Of a DNA stretch of 64,000 nucleotides, positions 45,308 to 55,262 are shown in pieces. Made by a program: the position numbers and the translations under genes. The notes below the pieces were generated by a model, which searched no databases, had not been told where the DNA came from, and saw only the letters and a list, made by a program, of their open reading frames with translations. The DNA lies in NCBI GenBank assembly GCA_944320465.1, contig CALUHO010000002.1, positions 118,782-182,781 of the forward strand. Reading direction: 5' to 3'. Origin of the DNA: an uncultured Bacteroidales bacterium. Its GTDB lineage: Bacteria; Bacteroidota; Bacteroidia; Bacteroidales; P3. The number at the start of each line of letters is the position of its first letter. The first letter of the stretch is position 1.

Positions 45308-47410
45308 ATGTTCGATTTTTTTGGCCAGAACATAGAATACCTCAAGGGCGTAGGTCCGGCCAAAGCCCAGACGCTGCGGCAGGAAGCCCATGTCTTCACT
45401 TACGGAGACATGCTCGCCTACTTTCCCTTCCGATACATCGACAAAGGCAATTTTGTTCGCATCAGCCAAATCCGGGACGACCAATCGTATGTGGCTGTCA
45501 AAGGGAAAATCCTCAAAGTGGAAAGCAAGGGTTTTGGCAAAGGCAAACGGCTCATTGCGGCTTTCAGCGACGGCACCGGCACTGTGGAACTGACCTGGTT
45601 CTCCGGTCTGAAATGGATCGAACCCAAAATCCGGCAAGGTGTCTATTTGAGCATCTTCGGCAAACCCAGCATCTATAACCATCAGCTCCAATTCAGCCAT
45701 CCTGAAATAGAAGTCATCGACCCGAACAAGCCCCAGCAGCTGCAAAACGCTGGCATCCAGCCCCTCTACCCCACCACGGAAACGATGAAGAACCGGGGCC
45801 TTTCGCCCAAGGCGATGGCCGCTATCACGCAGAATCTCTGCAAGCAGGCCGAAGGCAGCATCCCTGAAATCCTAAGCCAGGACATTCTTTCCCGATACCA
45901 GCTGATGTCGCGCGAGCAAGCTTTCATCCAAGTCCATCACCCACTGAGCCTGGCCCATGCTGACTGCGCCCGCCAAAGGCTGAAATTCGAGGAACTGCTT
46001 CTGCTCCAACTCAATATCCTCAAGCAAAAAATGAACCGGGGAAAAACTCCCGGATTCGTGTTCACAAAAGTCGGAGACAATTTCAACTATTTTTACCAAA
46101 ACAACCTTAACTTTGAACTCACCGGAGCCCAGAAAAGAGTGGTCAAGGAAATCCGGGCCGATACACGGACAGGATTCCAGATGAACCGTCTCTTGCAGGG
46201 GGATGTGGGCAGCGGAAAGACCATCGTGGCGTTGATGAGCATGCTGCTGGCTGTGGACAACGGATTCCAGGCCTGCCTGATGGCACCCACCGAAATCCTC
46301 GCCCGCCAGCATTTTGCCAGCATTTCCAAGTACTTGGACTCGATGAAGGTACGTGTGGCCTTGCTGACAGGTTCGAGCACGAAAAAAGACAGGACGGTAC
46401 TGCTCAATATGCTGGCTGACGGCCAACTGCACTTGCTGATCGGCACCCATGCCTTGTTAGAGGACAATGTGGTGTTCAAAAACTTGGGATTGGTGGTGAT
46501 TGACGAGCAACACCGTTTCGGGGTCGCCCAACGGGCAAAACTCTGGAACAAGAACTCGGTGCCGCCGCATATTCTGGTCATGACGGCAACTCCCATTCCC
46601 CGGACACTGGGAATGACCCTGTACGGGGATTTGGACCTTTCGGTCATTGACGAGCTGCCGCCGAACCGAAAGCCCATCAAGACCCTGCACCTCACCGACC
46701 ACGACAGGCTCAAGCTCTTCGCTTTCATGAAGCAAGAAATTGCTAAAGGTCGGCAAGTCTATGTTGTCTATCCGTTAATCCAAGAGTCGGAGACTTTGGA
46801 CCTGAAAGACCTGATGGACGGATACGAAAGCATCAGTCGGGCATTCCCGATACCGGATTACCAGCTGAGCATTGTCCACGGCAAGATGAAAGCCGAGGAC
46901 AAGGAGTTCGAGATGCAACGCTTCAAGAAAGGCGAAACCCAGATCATGGTAGCTACAACCGTGATTGAAGTGGGTGTGGATGTACCCAATGCCAGCGTAA
47001 TGGTGATTGAGAACAGCGAACGCTTCGGCTTGGCGCAGCTGCATCAGCTCCGGGGGCGCGTGGGCCGGGGTGCAGAACAGTCGTACTGCATCCTGATGAC
47101 CGCCGACAAGCTCAGCAAGGATGCCAACGAGCGCATCAACACGATGGTAGCTACCAACGACGGCTTCAAGATTGCCGAAGCCGACCTGAGGTTACGCGGA
47201 CCGGGCGACTTGCAAGGCACGCAGCAAAGCGGGCTGTTGGCCTTGAAAATCGCCGACATCGCCCAAGACGAGAATATCGTAAGGGCGGCGCGGCATACAG
47301 CCGTGGAGATACTGCAGCAAGACCCCGCCTTGGCATCGCCCAAGAACCAAGCCTTGCTTCGGGAAATGAAAAAGAATGGAAAAGAGAACTTTTGGGCCAA
47401 AATAAGCTGA
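45308..47410 (+). CDS. recG: ATP-dependent DNA helicase RecG
   Basis: A 700-residue protein. The N-terminal wedge/OB domain (about 1-170) starts with YLKGVGPAKAQTLRQE. Motif I is GDVGSGKTIVALMSM, motif II DEQHRFGVAQRAKLW, motif III VMTATPIPRTLGMTLYGDLD. QIMVATTVIEVGVDVPNASVM and QLHQLRGRVGRGAEQSYC are motifs V and VI. It remodels stalled forks and branched DNA. The stop is one base before uvrA, so the two repair genes are probably co-transcribed. Confidence 0.96.
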   Translation: MFDFFGQNIEYLKGVGPAKAQTLRQEAHVFTYGDMLAYFPFRYIDKGNFVRISQIRDDQSYVAVKGKILKVESKGFGKGKRLIAAFSDGTGTVELTWFSGLKWIEPKIRQGVYLSIFGKPSIYNHQLQFSHPEIEVIDPNKPQQLQNAGIQPLYPTTETMKNRGLSPKAMAAITQNLCKQAEGSIPEILSQDILSRYQLMSREQAFIQVHHPLSLAHADCARQRLKFEELLLLQLNILKQKMNRGKTPGFVFTKVGDNFNYFYQNNLNFELTGAQKRVVKEIRADTRTGFQMNRLLQGDVGSGKTIVALMSMLLAVDNGFQACLMAPTEILARQHFASISKYLDSMKVRVALLTGSSTKKDRTVLLNMLADGQLHLLIGTHALLEDNVVFKNLGLVVIDEQHRFGVAQRAKLWNKNSVPPHILVMTATPIPRTLGMTLYGDLDLSVIDELPPNRKPIKTLHLTDHDRLKLFAFMKQEIAKGRQVYVVYPLIQESETLDLKDLMDGYESISRAFPIPDYQLSIVHGKMKAEDKEFEMQRFKKGETQIMVATTVIEVGVDVPNASVMVIENSERFGLAQLHQLRGRVGRGAEQSYCILMTADKLSKDANERINTMVATNDGFKIAEADLRLRGPGDLQGTQQSGLLALKIADIAQDENIVRAARHTAVEILQQDPALASPKNQALLREMKKNGKENFWAKIS

Positions 47411-47411
47411 C

Positions 47412-50279
47412 ATGGACAACCAGAAACTTTCGGTTTACGGGGCCCGTGCCCATAACCTGCAAAACATAGACCTTTTCTTGCCCCATGGCAAGCTCATCGT
47501 CATCACCGGCTTGAGCGGAAGCGGCAAGTCGTCGATTGCGTTCGATACGATTTACGCCGAAGGGCAGAGACGCTACATGGAAACATTCTCGTCCTACGCC
47601 CGCCAGTTCATCGGAGGGCTGGAACGCCCTGACGTGGACAAAATTGACGGCCTGAGTCCTGTCATTGCCATCGAGCAGAAGACTACCAACAAGAATCCCC
47701 GCTCCACGGTGGGGACAGTGACCGAAATCTACGACTACTTGCGTCTGCTCTTTGCCCGCATCGGCGAAGCCTACTCGTACGTGACAGGCGAAAAAATGGT
47801 CAAATATACCGAAGAGAAAGTCATTGACCTCATCCTCAAAGAATACGACGGGCAAAAAATATCAGTCCTCTCCCCGCTTGTCATTGGACGCAAAGGCCAT
47901 TACAGGGAACTTTTCGAGAACGTCCGCAAGCAAGGATACCTTAAAGTGCGGGTGGACGGCGAGGTAACAGATCTCAGCTTCGGCATGTACGTGGACCGGT
48001 ACAAGACCCATGATATCGAACTGGTGGTGGACAAGCTGCAAGTGAGCGACAAGAACCGCACCCGCCTGGTGCAAAGCGTCAAGGCGGCCATGAAACAGGG
48101 CAAGGGGCAAATCCTGATTCTGGACGAAGCCACCAGCAAAGCGAGGCATTTCAGCCGGACCTTGATGTGTCCCACATCGGGCATTTCATACCCTGACCCG
48201 GAACCGAATACATTCTCGTTCAACTCTCCGTATGGTGCCTGCCCGCATTGCAACGGCTTAGGAGTGGAAATAAGCCCAGACATAAATAAGATTATCCCTA
48301 ATACGGCTCTCAGCATCCATGCCGGCGGCCTGGCTCCTATCAAGACAGAGCATTTGCACGACCGCAAAGAGAACCTCTTAGGGGAAGGATGGATCCTGTC
48401 GCAGATTGAAATGATCGGCAAAATCTACGACTTTGATTTAAAGACCCCTATTCATCATATCAGCGAAGAAGGGATGAATGCCATCCTGAATGGGGAACAC
48501 CGAACTTTCGAGTTCAATAACAAAACTTTAGGAGTCACTCGCAAAATAGACATCGATTTTGACGGCATCTATGCCTACCTTAAAAGGCTTTATGATGAAG
48601 GTTTGCCCAGCGCCCAGAAATGGGCCATGCAATTCATGACAGCCAAAACCTGCTCTGAATGTCACGGGACTCGTTTGCAACAGATTTCCAGACATTTTTT
48701 TATTTCAGGAAAGAACATAGCCGAATTGTCGGCCATGAGTTTGGAAGAACTGCACGACTGGATTGCCCACGTAGAACCTCAGCTGAACGAATCCCAAAAG
48801 AAAATCGGCCACGAAATCCTGAAAGAGATTCAAAACCGAATCGGATTCCTGCTAGATGTGGGCATCGGTTATTTAAGTCTGGACCGGGAAGCTTCCGGAT
48901 TATCCGGCGGGGAATCCCAGCGTATCCGTCTGGCGACCCAGATCGGATCCAAATTGGTAGGGGTGCTGTATATCCTGGACGAACCCAGCATAGGGCTGCA
49001 CCAAAGGGACAACCAACGGCTGATTGCCTCGCTCAAACAGCTTCGGGACTTGGGCAATACCGTCATCGTGGTGGAACACGACGAGGACATGATGCGGGCG
49101 GCCGACTATATCGTGGACATGGGGCCGGGCGCCGGCGTGGAAGGCGGGCGCGTGGTAGCCCAAGGCAGGCCGGAAGAATTCCTGAAGCAGAAATCCATCA
49201 CCACCGACTACCTGAACGGCATCCGGAAAATCGAGATTCCGGCCCGCCGGCGCCCCGGCAACGGGGATACCATCCGTTTGCTCGATGCCTGCGGCCATAA
49301 CCTCAAGCATGTGAATTTCACTTTGCCACTCAATACCTTCACCTGCGTGACCGGGGTTTCGGGCAGCGGCAAGTCTTCCTTGATTACCCAAACCCTGCAA
49401 CCCTACCTGAGCGCATACTTCTACCGCGCCCATCCCGAACCCCTGCCGTTCGGCGGGCTTGAGGGGATATCCGGCATCGACAAGGTGATAGAAGTGGATC
49501 AAGCCCCCATCGGACGCACCCCGCGATCCAATCCTGTCACCTACGTAGGAGTGTTCGATGAAATCCGTCAGCTTTTCGCTTCCCTGCCCGACTCCAAAAT
49601 CCGGGGGTACAAAGCCGGACGCTTCTCGTTCAATGTGAAAGGAGGACGCTGCGAGAAATGCGGAGGAGCCGGAGTGGAAACCATCGAGATGAACTTCCTG
49701 CCCGATGTGTATGTGACCTGCGAGGAATGCAACGGGAAACGCTACAACCGGGAAACCTTGGAAATCCGGTACAGGGGAAAGAACATCAACGACGTGCTGA
49801 ACATGAGCATCGCCCAAGCCGTGGAATTTTTCGAGAACATTCCCTCCATCGCCTCCAAACTCAAGACTTTGGACGATGTAGGCTTAGGCTACATCACGCT
49901 TGGGCAGCCTTCCACCACGCTTTCGGGAGGAGAAGCCCAGCGTATCAAGTTAGCCGCCGAACTTTCCAAAAAAGAGACGGGGCGGACACTGTACATCTTG
50001 GACGAACCCACCACCGGCTTGCATTTCGAGGATATACGTATCCTGCTCGAAGTCTTGCAGAAATTAGTGGATGCCGGCAATACGATCCTGGTCATCGAAC
50101 ACAATCTGGATGTGATCAAATGCGCCGACCATATCGTGGACATGGGACCGGAAGGCGGGGCGGCCGGCGGACGCATCGTAGCCGAAGGTACGCCGGAAGA
50201 AATAGCAGCTTGCCCGGAAAGTTACACAGGACGGTATTTGCGGCCTTTATTAGAAGCCCAAGGCCGGAAAATCGGCTAA
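47412..50279 (+). CDS. uvrA: Excinuclease ABC subunit A
   Basis: A 955-residue DNA damage recognition ATPase with two ABC modules. Walker A motifs are GLSGSGKSSIAFDTIYAEGQ (near 31-50) and GVSGSGKSSLITQTL (near 655); signatures are LSGGESQRIRLATQI and LSGGEAQRIKLAAEL. The second zinc module is complete (CEKCGGAG...CEECNGK). The first has CPTSG in place of a CxxC pair and then CPHCNGLG, a form I believe is normal in Bacteroidota. It follows recG by one base. Confidence 0.97.
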   Translation: MDNQKLSVYGARAHNLQNIDLFLPHGKLIVITGLSGSGKSSIAFDTIYAEGQRRYMETFSSYARQFIGGLERPDVDKIDGLSPVIAIEQKTTNKNPRSTVGTVTEIYDYLRLLFARIGEAYSYVTGEKMVKYTEEKVIDLILKEYDGQKISVLSPLVIGRKGHYRELFENVRKQGYLKVRVDGEVTDLSFGMYVDRYKTHDIELVVDKLQVSDKNRTRLVQSVKAAMKQGKGQILILDEATSKARHFSRTLMCPTSGISYPDPEPNTFSFNSPYGACPHCNGLGVEISPDINKIIPNTALSIHAGGLAPIKTEHLHDRKENLLGEGWILSQIEMIGKIYDFDLKTPIHHISEEGMNAILNGEHRTFEFNNKTLGVTRKIDIDFDGIYAYLKRLYDEGLPSAQKWAMQFMTAKTCSECHGTRLQQISRHFFISGKNIAELSAMSLEELHDWIAHVEPQLNESQKKIGHEILKEIQNRIGFLLDVGIGYLSLDREASGLSGGESQRIRLATQIGSKLVGVLYILDEPSIGLHQRDNQRLIASLKQLRDLGNTVIVVEHDEDMMRAADYIVDMGPGAGVEGGRVVAQGRPEEFLKQKSITTDYLNGIRKIEIPARRRPGNGDTIRLLDACGHNLKHVNFTLPLNTFTCVTGVSGSGKSSLITQTLQPYLSAYFYRAHPEPLPFGGLEGISGIDKVIEVDQAPIGRTPRSNPVTYVGVFDEIRQLFASLPDSKIRGYKAGRFSFNVKGGRCEKCGGAGVETIEMNFLPDVYVTCEECNGKRYNRETLEIRYRGKNINDVLNMSIAQAVEFFENIPSIASKLKTLDDVGLGYITLGQPSTTLSGGEAQRIKLAAELSKKETGRTLYILDEPTTGLHFEDIRILLEVLQKLVDAGNTILVIEHNLDVIKCADHIVDMGPEGGAAGGRIVAEGTPEEIAACPESYTGRYLRPLLEAQGRKIG

Positions 50280-50299
50280 AAACATAAATCGGAACCACT

Positions 50300-52000
50300 A
50301 TGTCGAAAATAGAAATCATCTGCAAGAACACGGGAATCCGCAAGGAATACCCCATCGGAATCACCTTGGCTGAAATAGCCAAAGACCAGAATATCCGGCT
50401 CGAAGACGATATCCTGGCAGCAAGGGTCAACAACTCCCTCCGGGAACTTTCCTTCGAACTGTTCAAGCCCAAGACAGTGGAATTCATCGACATCCACGAC
50501 CCGATGGGTTACGCGATGTACATGCGTTCGATGATTTTCATCATGTTCAAAGCCGCCCGCGACCTATGGCCGGAAAGCACGCTGAAAGTGGAACACACAC
50601 TACCCATAGGTACATACTGCGAACTGATTGGCATCCATAAGAAATTGACATTGAACATGGTCGTTCAGCTCAGGAAACGCGTTCAGGAAATCATCGATGA
50701 GGACCTGCCTATCACCCGGCGGCAGATTCCCACCACCGAAGCCATCGAAGTGTTCAAACAGAATCGCCTCTACGAAAAAGTACTTCTCTTCCAGACTCGG
50801 AATGAACTCTATACCTCGGTCTATAGCATAGGAAGTGTTTCCAACTATTTCTACGGCTACCTTGTGCTCAGCACGGGCTATATCAAGCATTTCCATATCG
50901 ACCGCTATTTCGGCAACGGCCTGATAGCCATCCGTCCCGACCTGAACGAGACCGTAGGAAAAGACACCAAGCGGTTCCTGTCGGACATGGTCAAGGCGGC
51001 CTGCCAAGGCGGCAGCAAGCTCTTCAAGACATTCCAGGAACAGAAAGACTGGCTGGAAATCATGGGCGTGCCTTACGTGGGTAACCTCAACCGAATCCTG
51101 CAACAGGAAGGGGCAGGCCGCCTGATCAAGCTTTCGGAAGCCCTGCAGGAGAAGAAAATAGCCAGCATTGCCGATGCCGTAGCAAAGAAAGAAGACTGCC
51201 GCATCGTGCTCATCAGCGGGCCATCCTCTTCAGGGAAAACCACTTTCTGCAAACGGCTCTCAATCCAATTGCAGGTATTAGGTTACAGTACTGCCGAAAT
51301 TTCATTGGACGACTATTTCGTGGATCGGGAAAAGACCCCCAAGGATGCCAACGGAGACTACGATTTTGAATGCATAGAAGCCATCGACCGGGCGTTCTTC
51401 AACCAACAGCTCCAGCAAATCCTGAATGTCCAAAAAGAGACGGAGATAAAAATGCCTATCTACGATTTCAAAGCCGGAACCCGCCGGATGGACAAAAAAA
51501 TCCGGGTCTCACCCAAGACTATTGTACTAGTGGAAGGCATCCACGGCTTGAACCCTGCCCTGACCGATTTGGACAGCAAGTACACGTTCAAGATTTTCGT
51601 CTCGGCCCTGACCCATATCAGCATCGATACCCAGAATCCCGTCAGCAGCACCGACAACCGCCTCATTCGGCGCATGGTCCGTGACAGCAAGTTCCGAGGC
51701 AATTCCGCCTTGGCAACCTTGGATCGCTGGCCCAGTGTTCGACGAGGAGAAAACAAGAATATCTTCCCCTACCAGGAACAGGCTGACGTGATGTTCAATT
51801 CCGCCTTGCTCTTTGAGCTAGGCGTGCTCAAACAAGATGCCGAGGCCTTGCTGAGAGCGATTCCGGAAAATTCGGAACATTACGGGGAAGCCCATCGCCT
51901 TCTCAAATTCCTCTCCTACTTCCTACCAATAGAAGAAAAAGAGATTCCTCCGACCTCAATCTTGCGAGAATTCCTTGGTGGAAGCAGTTTTGTGTATTAA
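50300..52000 (+). CDS. Nucleoside kinase (uridine kinase-like) with TGS/ThrRS-like N-terminus
   Basis: A 566-residue protein. Residues about 1-60 form a TGS-like domain (IRKEYPIGITLAEIAKD). The region to about 280 resembles the threonyl-tRNA synthetase second additional domain (GYAMYMRSMIFIMFKAARDL). From about 300 there is a phosphoribulokinase/uridine kinase domain with the P-loop ISGPSSSGKTTFCKRL, SLDDYFVDREKTP and VLVEGIHGLNP. It probably phosphorylates uridine or cytidine. It lies 20 bp after uvrA. Confidence 0.88.
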   Translation: MSKIEIICKNTGIRKEYPIGITLAEIAKDQNIRLEDDILAARVNNSLRELSFELFKPKTVEFIDIHDPMGYAMYMRSMIFIMFKAARDLWPESTLKVEHTLPIGTYCELIGIHKKLTLNMVVQLRKRVQEIIDEDLPITRRQIPTTEAIEVFKQNRLYEKVLLFQTRNELYTSVYSIGSVSNYFYGYLVLSTGYIKHFHIDRYFGNGLIAIRPDLNETVGKDTKRFLSDMVKAACQGGSKLFKTFQEQKDWLEIMGVPYVGNLNRILQQEGAGRLIKLSEALQEKKIASIADAVAKKEDCRIVLISGPSSSGKTTFCKRLSIQLQVLGYSTAEISLDDYFVDREKTPKDANGDYDFECIEAIDRAFFNQQLQQILNVQKETEIKMPIYDFKAGTRRMDKKIRVSPKTIVLVEGIHGLNPALTDLDSKYTFKIFVSALTHISIDTQNPVSSTDNRLIRRMVRDSKFRGNSALATLDRWPSVRRGENKNIFPYQEQADVMFNSALLFELGVLKQDAEALLRAIPENSEHYGEAHRLLKFLSYFLPIEEKEIPPTSILREFLGGSSFVY

Positions 52001-52093
52001 CGATTACAAAATCAAGTTTCACAACGGTGGTCCGAGGCAAACGAAAGGCTACAGCAGCAATACCGACCGGACACCGGAAAAAGACGGGAAAAA

Positions 52094-53422
52094 ATGAAAA
52101 CAAAAAGCTGTGCGGAAGACATTTACGGATTGTACAAGCAATGCAGGCGGGTCTGCACCGATACGCGTCGAATCCAGCCCGGGTCGCTTTTCTTTGCCTT
52201 GAAAGGAGAGAATTTCGATGCCAACACCTTTGCCAAAGAAGCCGTGGAAAAAGGTTGCGCGTATGCAGTGGTCGACAATCCGAAATACGCCGACAATGAC
52301 AAGATTTTCTTAGTCGATGACAGCCTTCAATGCCTCCAACAAATAGCGGTCTTGTACAGGAAAGACATGATTATCCCCGTAATAGGCATTACCGGCACCA
52401 ATGGGAAAACCACCACAAAAGAGCTGGTCCGTTCCGTTTTGAGTCAAAGGTACCGGGTCTATGCCACCGAAGGGAACCTGAACAACCATATCGGTGTGCC
52501 GCTAAGCCTGCTTTCAATGCCCCCCGATACCGAAATAGCCATTATCGAAATGGGAGCCAGTCATCCGGACGAAATAGCCCAGCTCTGCCGCATTGCATTG
52601 CCCACTTTCGGCATCATCACCAATATAGGGGAAGCCCATCTGGAAGGCTTCGGCAACTTCGCCACGATTGTCGATACCAAACTGGCCCTATACCGTTTTT
52701 TGGGACGAATCCACGGCAAAGCCTTCGTCAATGCTACCGATTCTTTGTTAATGAGCCATTCGGAAGAATTGGAACGCTTCTGCTACGGCACGCCGGACAA
52801 CGTGTTCCTGCAAATGACCCCGATGGAGGGCGACAAAATCCATCTCTCCTGCTGCCTGCACGGACCCAGTTCTGCTCCGAACCTGACCGAAATCCGGACC
52901 AAGCTCACCGGCGGATACAATCTGGACAATGTAGCAGCGGCGGCTTGCGCCGGACGTTACTTCGGACTCAACGACCGGGAAATACAGGACGGCATCATGG
53001 CATACCAACCTTCAAACCTACGCTCCCAATGCATGCAATGCGGCAGCAATCTGGTCATTGCCGATACCTATAATGCCAACCCTTCCAGCATGAAGGCATC
53101 CATTGAAAATTTCGGATCGATGCAATCCCACGGTACCAAACTGGCCATTCTGGGGGAAATGCTCGAATTAGGCAAAGCCAGCAAGGATGAACATCTAAAA
53201 GTAATCGACACATTACAGTTCCAACGAATCCAAGAAGCCTATTTGGTCGGGAACGGCTTTTCCAAAACGCCCAAGCAAACCGGATACAAATTCTTTGCCG
53301 ATACAGATGACTTGCTGGCTTTCCTCAAGCAAAACCCCGTTGAACACCACTGCATCCTTGTAAAAGGTTCGCACGGGGTCCATCTGGAAAAGGTAGTGGA
53401 ATTCTTCAGCAACACTCTTTAA
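52094..53422 (+). CDS. murF: UDP-MurNAc-tripeptide--D-Ala-D-Ala ligase
   Basis: A 442-residue Mur ligase. N-terminal UDP-binding domain: CTDTRRIQPGSLFFALKGENFD. ATP-binding P-loop: GITGTNGKTTTKELV. Further motifs are YATEGNLNNHIGVPLSLL, EMGASHPDEIAQL and ADTYNANPSSMKAS; the C-terminal domain has LAILGEMLELGKAS. It adds D-Ala-D-Ala to complete the peptidoglycan pentapeptide in the cytoplasm. It lies 93 bp after the kinase gene and 55 bp before the HlyD gene. Confidence 0.96.
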   Translation: MKTKSCAEDIYGLYKQCRRVCTDTRRIQPGSLFFALKGENFDANTFAKEAVEKGCAYAVVDNPKYADNDKIFLVDDSLQCLQQIAVLYRKDMIIPVIGITGTNGKTTTKELVRSVLSQRYRVYATEGNLNNHIGVPLSLLSMPPDTEIAIIEMGASHPDEIAQLCRIALPTFGIITNIGEAHLEGFGNFATIVDTKLALYRFLGRIHGKAFVNATDSLLMSHSEELERFCYGTPDNVFLQMTPMEGDKIHLSCCLHGPSSAPNLTEIRTKLTGGYNLDNVAAAACAGRYFGLNDREIQDGIMAYQPSNLRSQCMQCGSNLVIADTYNANPSSMKASIENFGSMQSHGTKLAILGEMLELGKASKDEHLKVIDTLQFQRIQEAYLVGNGFSKTPKQTGYKFFADTDDLLAFLKQNPVEHHCILVKGSHGVHLEKVVEFFSNTL

Positions 53423-53477
53423 AACAAGTTGGCACAAAATACGTACTTTTGTAAACAATGCCATTCCCGCATAGAAG

Positions 53478-54209
53478 ATGTCTCGAAAACCAAATATGAT
53501 GAATGCACGCATAATCCCGATACTTGCCTTGGCGGCCATACTCGGATCCTTGGTATCCTGCAAGGAAAACCAATGCACATACGATGCCGGCGGCACCTTG
53601 GAAGCCACTACGATAACTGTCTCAGCCCAAGGCAACGGCATAATACTTTCGTTGCCCGTTGAAGAAAGTCAGAAAGTTGACTCCGCCCAGACCTTGGGCT
53701 GGCTCGACACCGTGCAGCTTGCCTTGCAGAAAGAGCTGATCGAAGCCGGGCTGCCTTCCGGACGGCGCAAGGGCGACCCTCGCTACACGGCGCAGGAAAT
53801 CCAGCTGGCGCAAGTGGAAGACATGCTGGATAAATGCCGGATTAGCGTGCCTACGCAAGGGATCGTGCTGGAAAAATACGCCCAAGCCGGGGAACAAGCC
53901 TACATAGGACGACCCTTGCTCAAGGTAGCCGACTTGGACAAGATGTATGTCCGCGTCTATCTGTCGGCAACCCAGTTGGAATCGCTCAAGTTGGGACAGG
54001 AAGTGGAAGTATTCTCCAAAAGGGACGGAAAGGAAACAGCTTACAAGGGCCGTATCAACCATATCTCCGACCAGGCCGAGTTCACGCCCAAGTCGGTCCA
54101 GACCCAGGACGAACGGGATAACCTGGTCTATGCGGTCAGGATTGCCGTGGAAAATGACGGGTATTTAAAGATCGGGATGTACGCCAATGTGAATTTTCAC
54201 GGCGTGTGA
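53478..54209 (+). CDS. HlyD/YbhG-type membrane fusion lipoprotein
   Basis: A 243-residue periplasmic adaptor with lipobox LGSLVSC (start at 53478, or at the two Met codons at 53493-53498). A short biotinyl-lipoyl half motif (LEATTITVSAQGNGIILSLPV), a brief helical hairpin and the second half (CRISVPTQGIVLEKYAQAGEQ) are followed by a beta-barrel domain (DLDKMYVRVYLSATQLESL). TACTTTTG at 53444-53451 is a likely -7 box. It starts a cassette like E. coli ybhGFSR. Its last codons and stop lie in a short family B hairpin. Confidence 0.87.
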   Translation: MSRKPNMMNARIIPILALAAILGSLVSCKENQCTYDAGGTLEATTITVSAQGNGIILSLPVEESQKVDSAQTLGWLDTVQLALQKELIEAGLPSGRRKGDPRYTAQEIQLAQVEDMLDKCRISVPTQGIVLEKYAQAGEQAYIGRPLLKVADLDKMYVRVYLSATQLESLKLGQEVEVFSKRDGKETAYKGRINHISDQAEFTPKSVQTQDERDNLVYAVRIAVENDGYLKIGMYANVNFHGV

Positions 54210-54224
54210 TAACGGACACACCGT
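54199..54224 (+). repeat. Truncated family B element at the HlyD stop codon
   Basis: ACGGCGTGT-GATAACGG-ACACACCGT forms a hairpin whose left arm and loop equal the left end of family B (GGCGTGTGATAACGGG). The HlyD stop TGA (54207-54209) is within it. It looks like the two ends of an element with the centre deleted. Confidence 0.55.
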
Positions 54225-54320
54225 CTGACGGAGAAACGTCCAAAGAATTGCTTTTCCGATTCGACATGGACAGGTGGTGTCATTTCATAACAAGCCAAAC
54301 TCAAGATCAAGATTTTCACT

Positions 54321-55262
54321 ATGGAAACCTCGGTAGTCGCTTCGTTGGTCAGCAAGAGCTTCGGACACGGGAATCATCGCGTCCAGGCTTTGGACGGGGT
54401 TTCCCTGCGGATAGGACGAGGCGAGCTTTTCGGCATCATCGGCCCGGACGGTTCGGGCAAGACCACCCTCTTCCGGATTCTGGCCTCGCTGATGCTGCCC
54501 GACAAAGGCCGCGCCTATATCGAGGACTTCGACACGGTGAGCCAGTACCGCGACATCCGCAAGATTATCGGCTATATGCCGGGGCGGTTCTCTCTCTACC
54601 AGGATTTGAGCGTGGAGGAAAACCTCAAATTCTTCGCCACCCTCTTTGGCAGCGACATCGAAAAGTCATACCCTAACATCCGCCCCATCTACCGTTACTT
54701 GAAGCCGTTCAGGAACCGCAAAGCCGGCAAGCTCTCCGGCGGGATGAAACAAAAGCTGGCACTTTGCTGCGCCTTGATTCATAATCCCAAGGTCCTGCTC
54801 TTGGACGAGCCGACTACTGGCGTCGATCCGGTTTCACGCCTGGAGTTCTGGGAAATGCTGGATCTATTGCAAGCCCAAGGCATCACGGTCATCGCCTCCA
54901 CGCCTTATATGAACGAGGCCATGCGCTGCCAGCGGCTCTGTTTCCTGCAAAACGGCAAGGTAGTGGGCTGCGATACGCCCGAGAATATACGCAAAGCCTT
55001 TCCTTTCAAGGTCTTTTCGGTCAAGAGCGCCGACAAGTTCCGGCTCTTGGGCGACCTGAGGAATTTCCCGGCCTGCCACGCCTGCTACCCCTTCGGTGCC
55101 TATCACCATTTCTATTGCAAGAACGGAAGCGTCCGGATGGAAGAACTGGAATCCTATCTGGCATCGCTCCAGCATGAGGAAATCAAAATCAAGGAAAGCG
55201 AGCCGACCATAGAGGACTGTTTCATGGAACTGATGAGCCAAGGAGGGGAACATGGGAATTAG
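54321..55262 (+). CDS. ABC transporter ATPase, first subunit (YbhF N-half-like)
   Basis: A 313-residue ATPase. Walker A is GPDGSGKTT, Q-loop YMPGRFSLYQDL, the signature LSGGMKQKLAL is complete, and Walker B/D-loop is LLLDEPTTGVDP. The H-loop His is replaced: the segment reads VIASTPYMNEA. It likely pairs with the ATPase encoded next, whose start overlaps its end by 11 bp. The two together equal the fused tandem ATPase YbhF. It energises a drug or lipid exporter formed by the two downstream permeases. Confidence 0.9.
   Translation: METSVVASLVSKSFGHGNHRVQALDGVSLRIGRGELFGIIGPDGSGKTTLFRILASLMLPDKGRAYIEDFDTVSQYRDIRKIIGYMPGRFSLYQDLSVEENLKFFATLFGSDIEKSYPNIRPIYRYLKPFRNRKAGKLSGGMKQKLALCCALIHNPKVLLLDEPTTGVDPVSRLEFWEMLDLLQAQGITVIASTPYMNEAMRCQRLCFLQNGKVVGCDTPENIRKAFPFKVFSVKSADKFRLLGDLRNFPACHACYPFGAYHHFYCKNGSVRMEELESYLASLQHEEIKIKESEPTIEDCFMELMSQGGEHGN

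Noticed and set aside
48157..48265. First zinc module of UvrA appears to lack one Cys pair member (CPTSG)
   Set aside because: From memory this form is usual in Bacteroidota UvrA, so it is not treated as damage.
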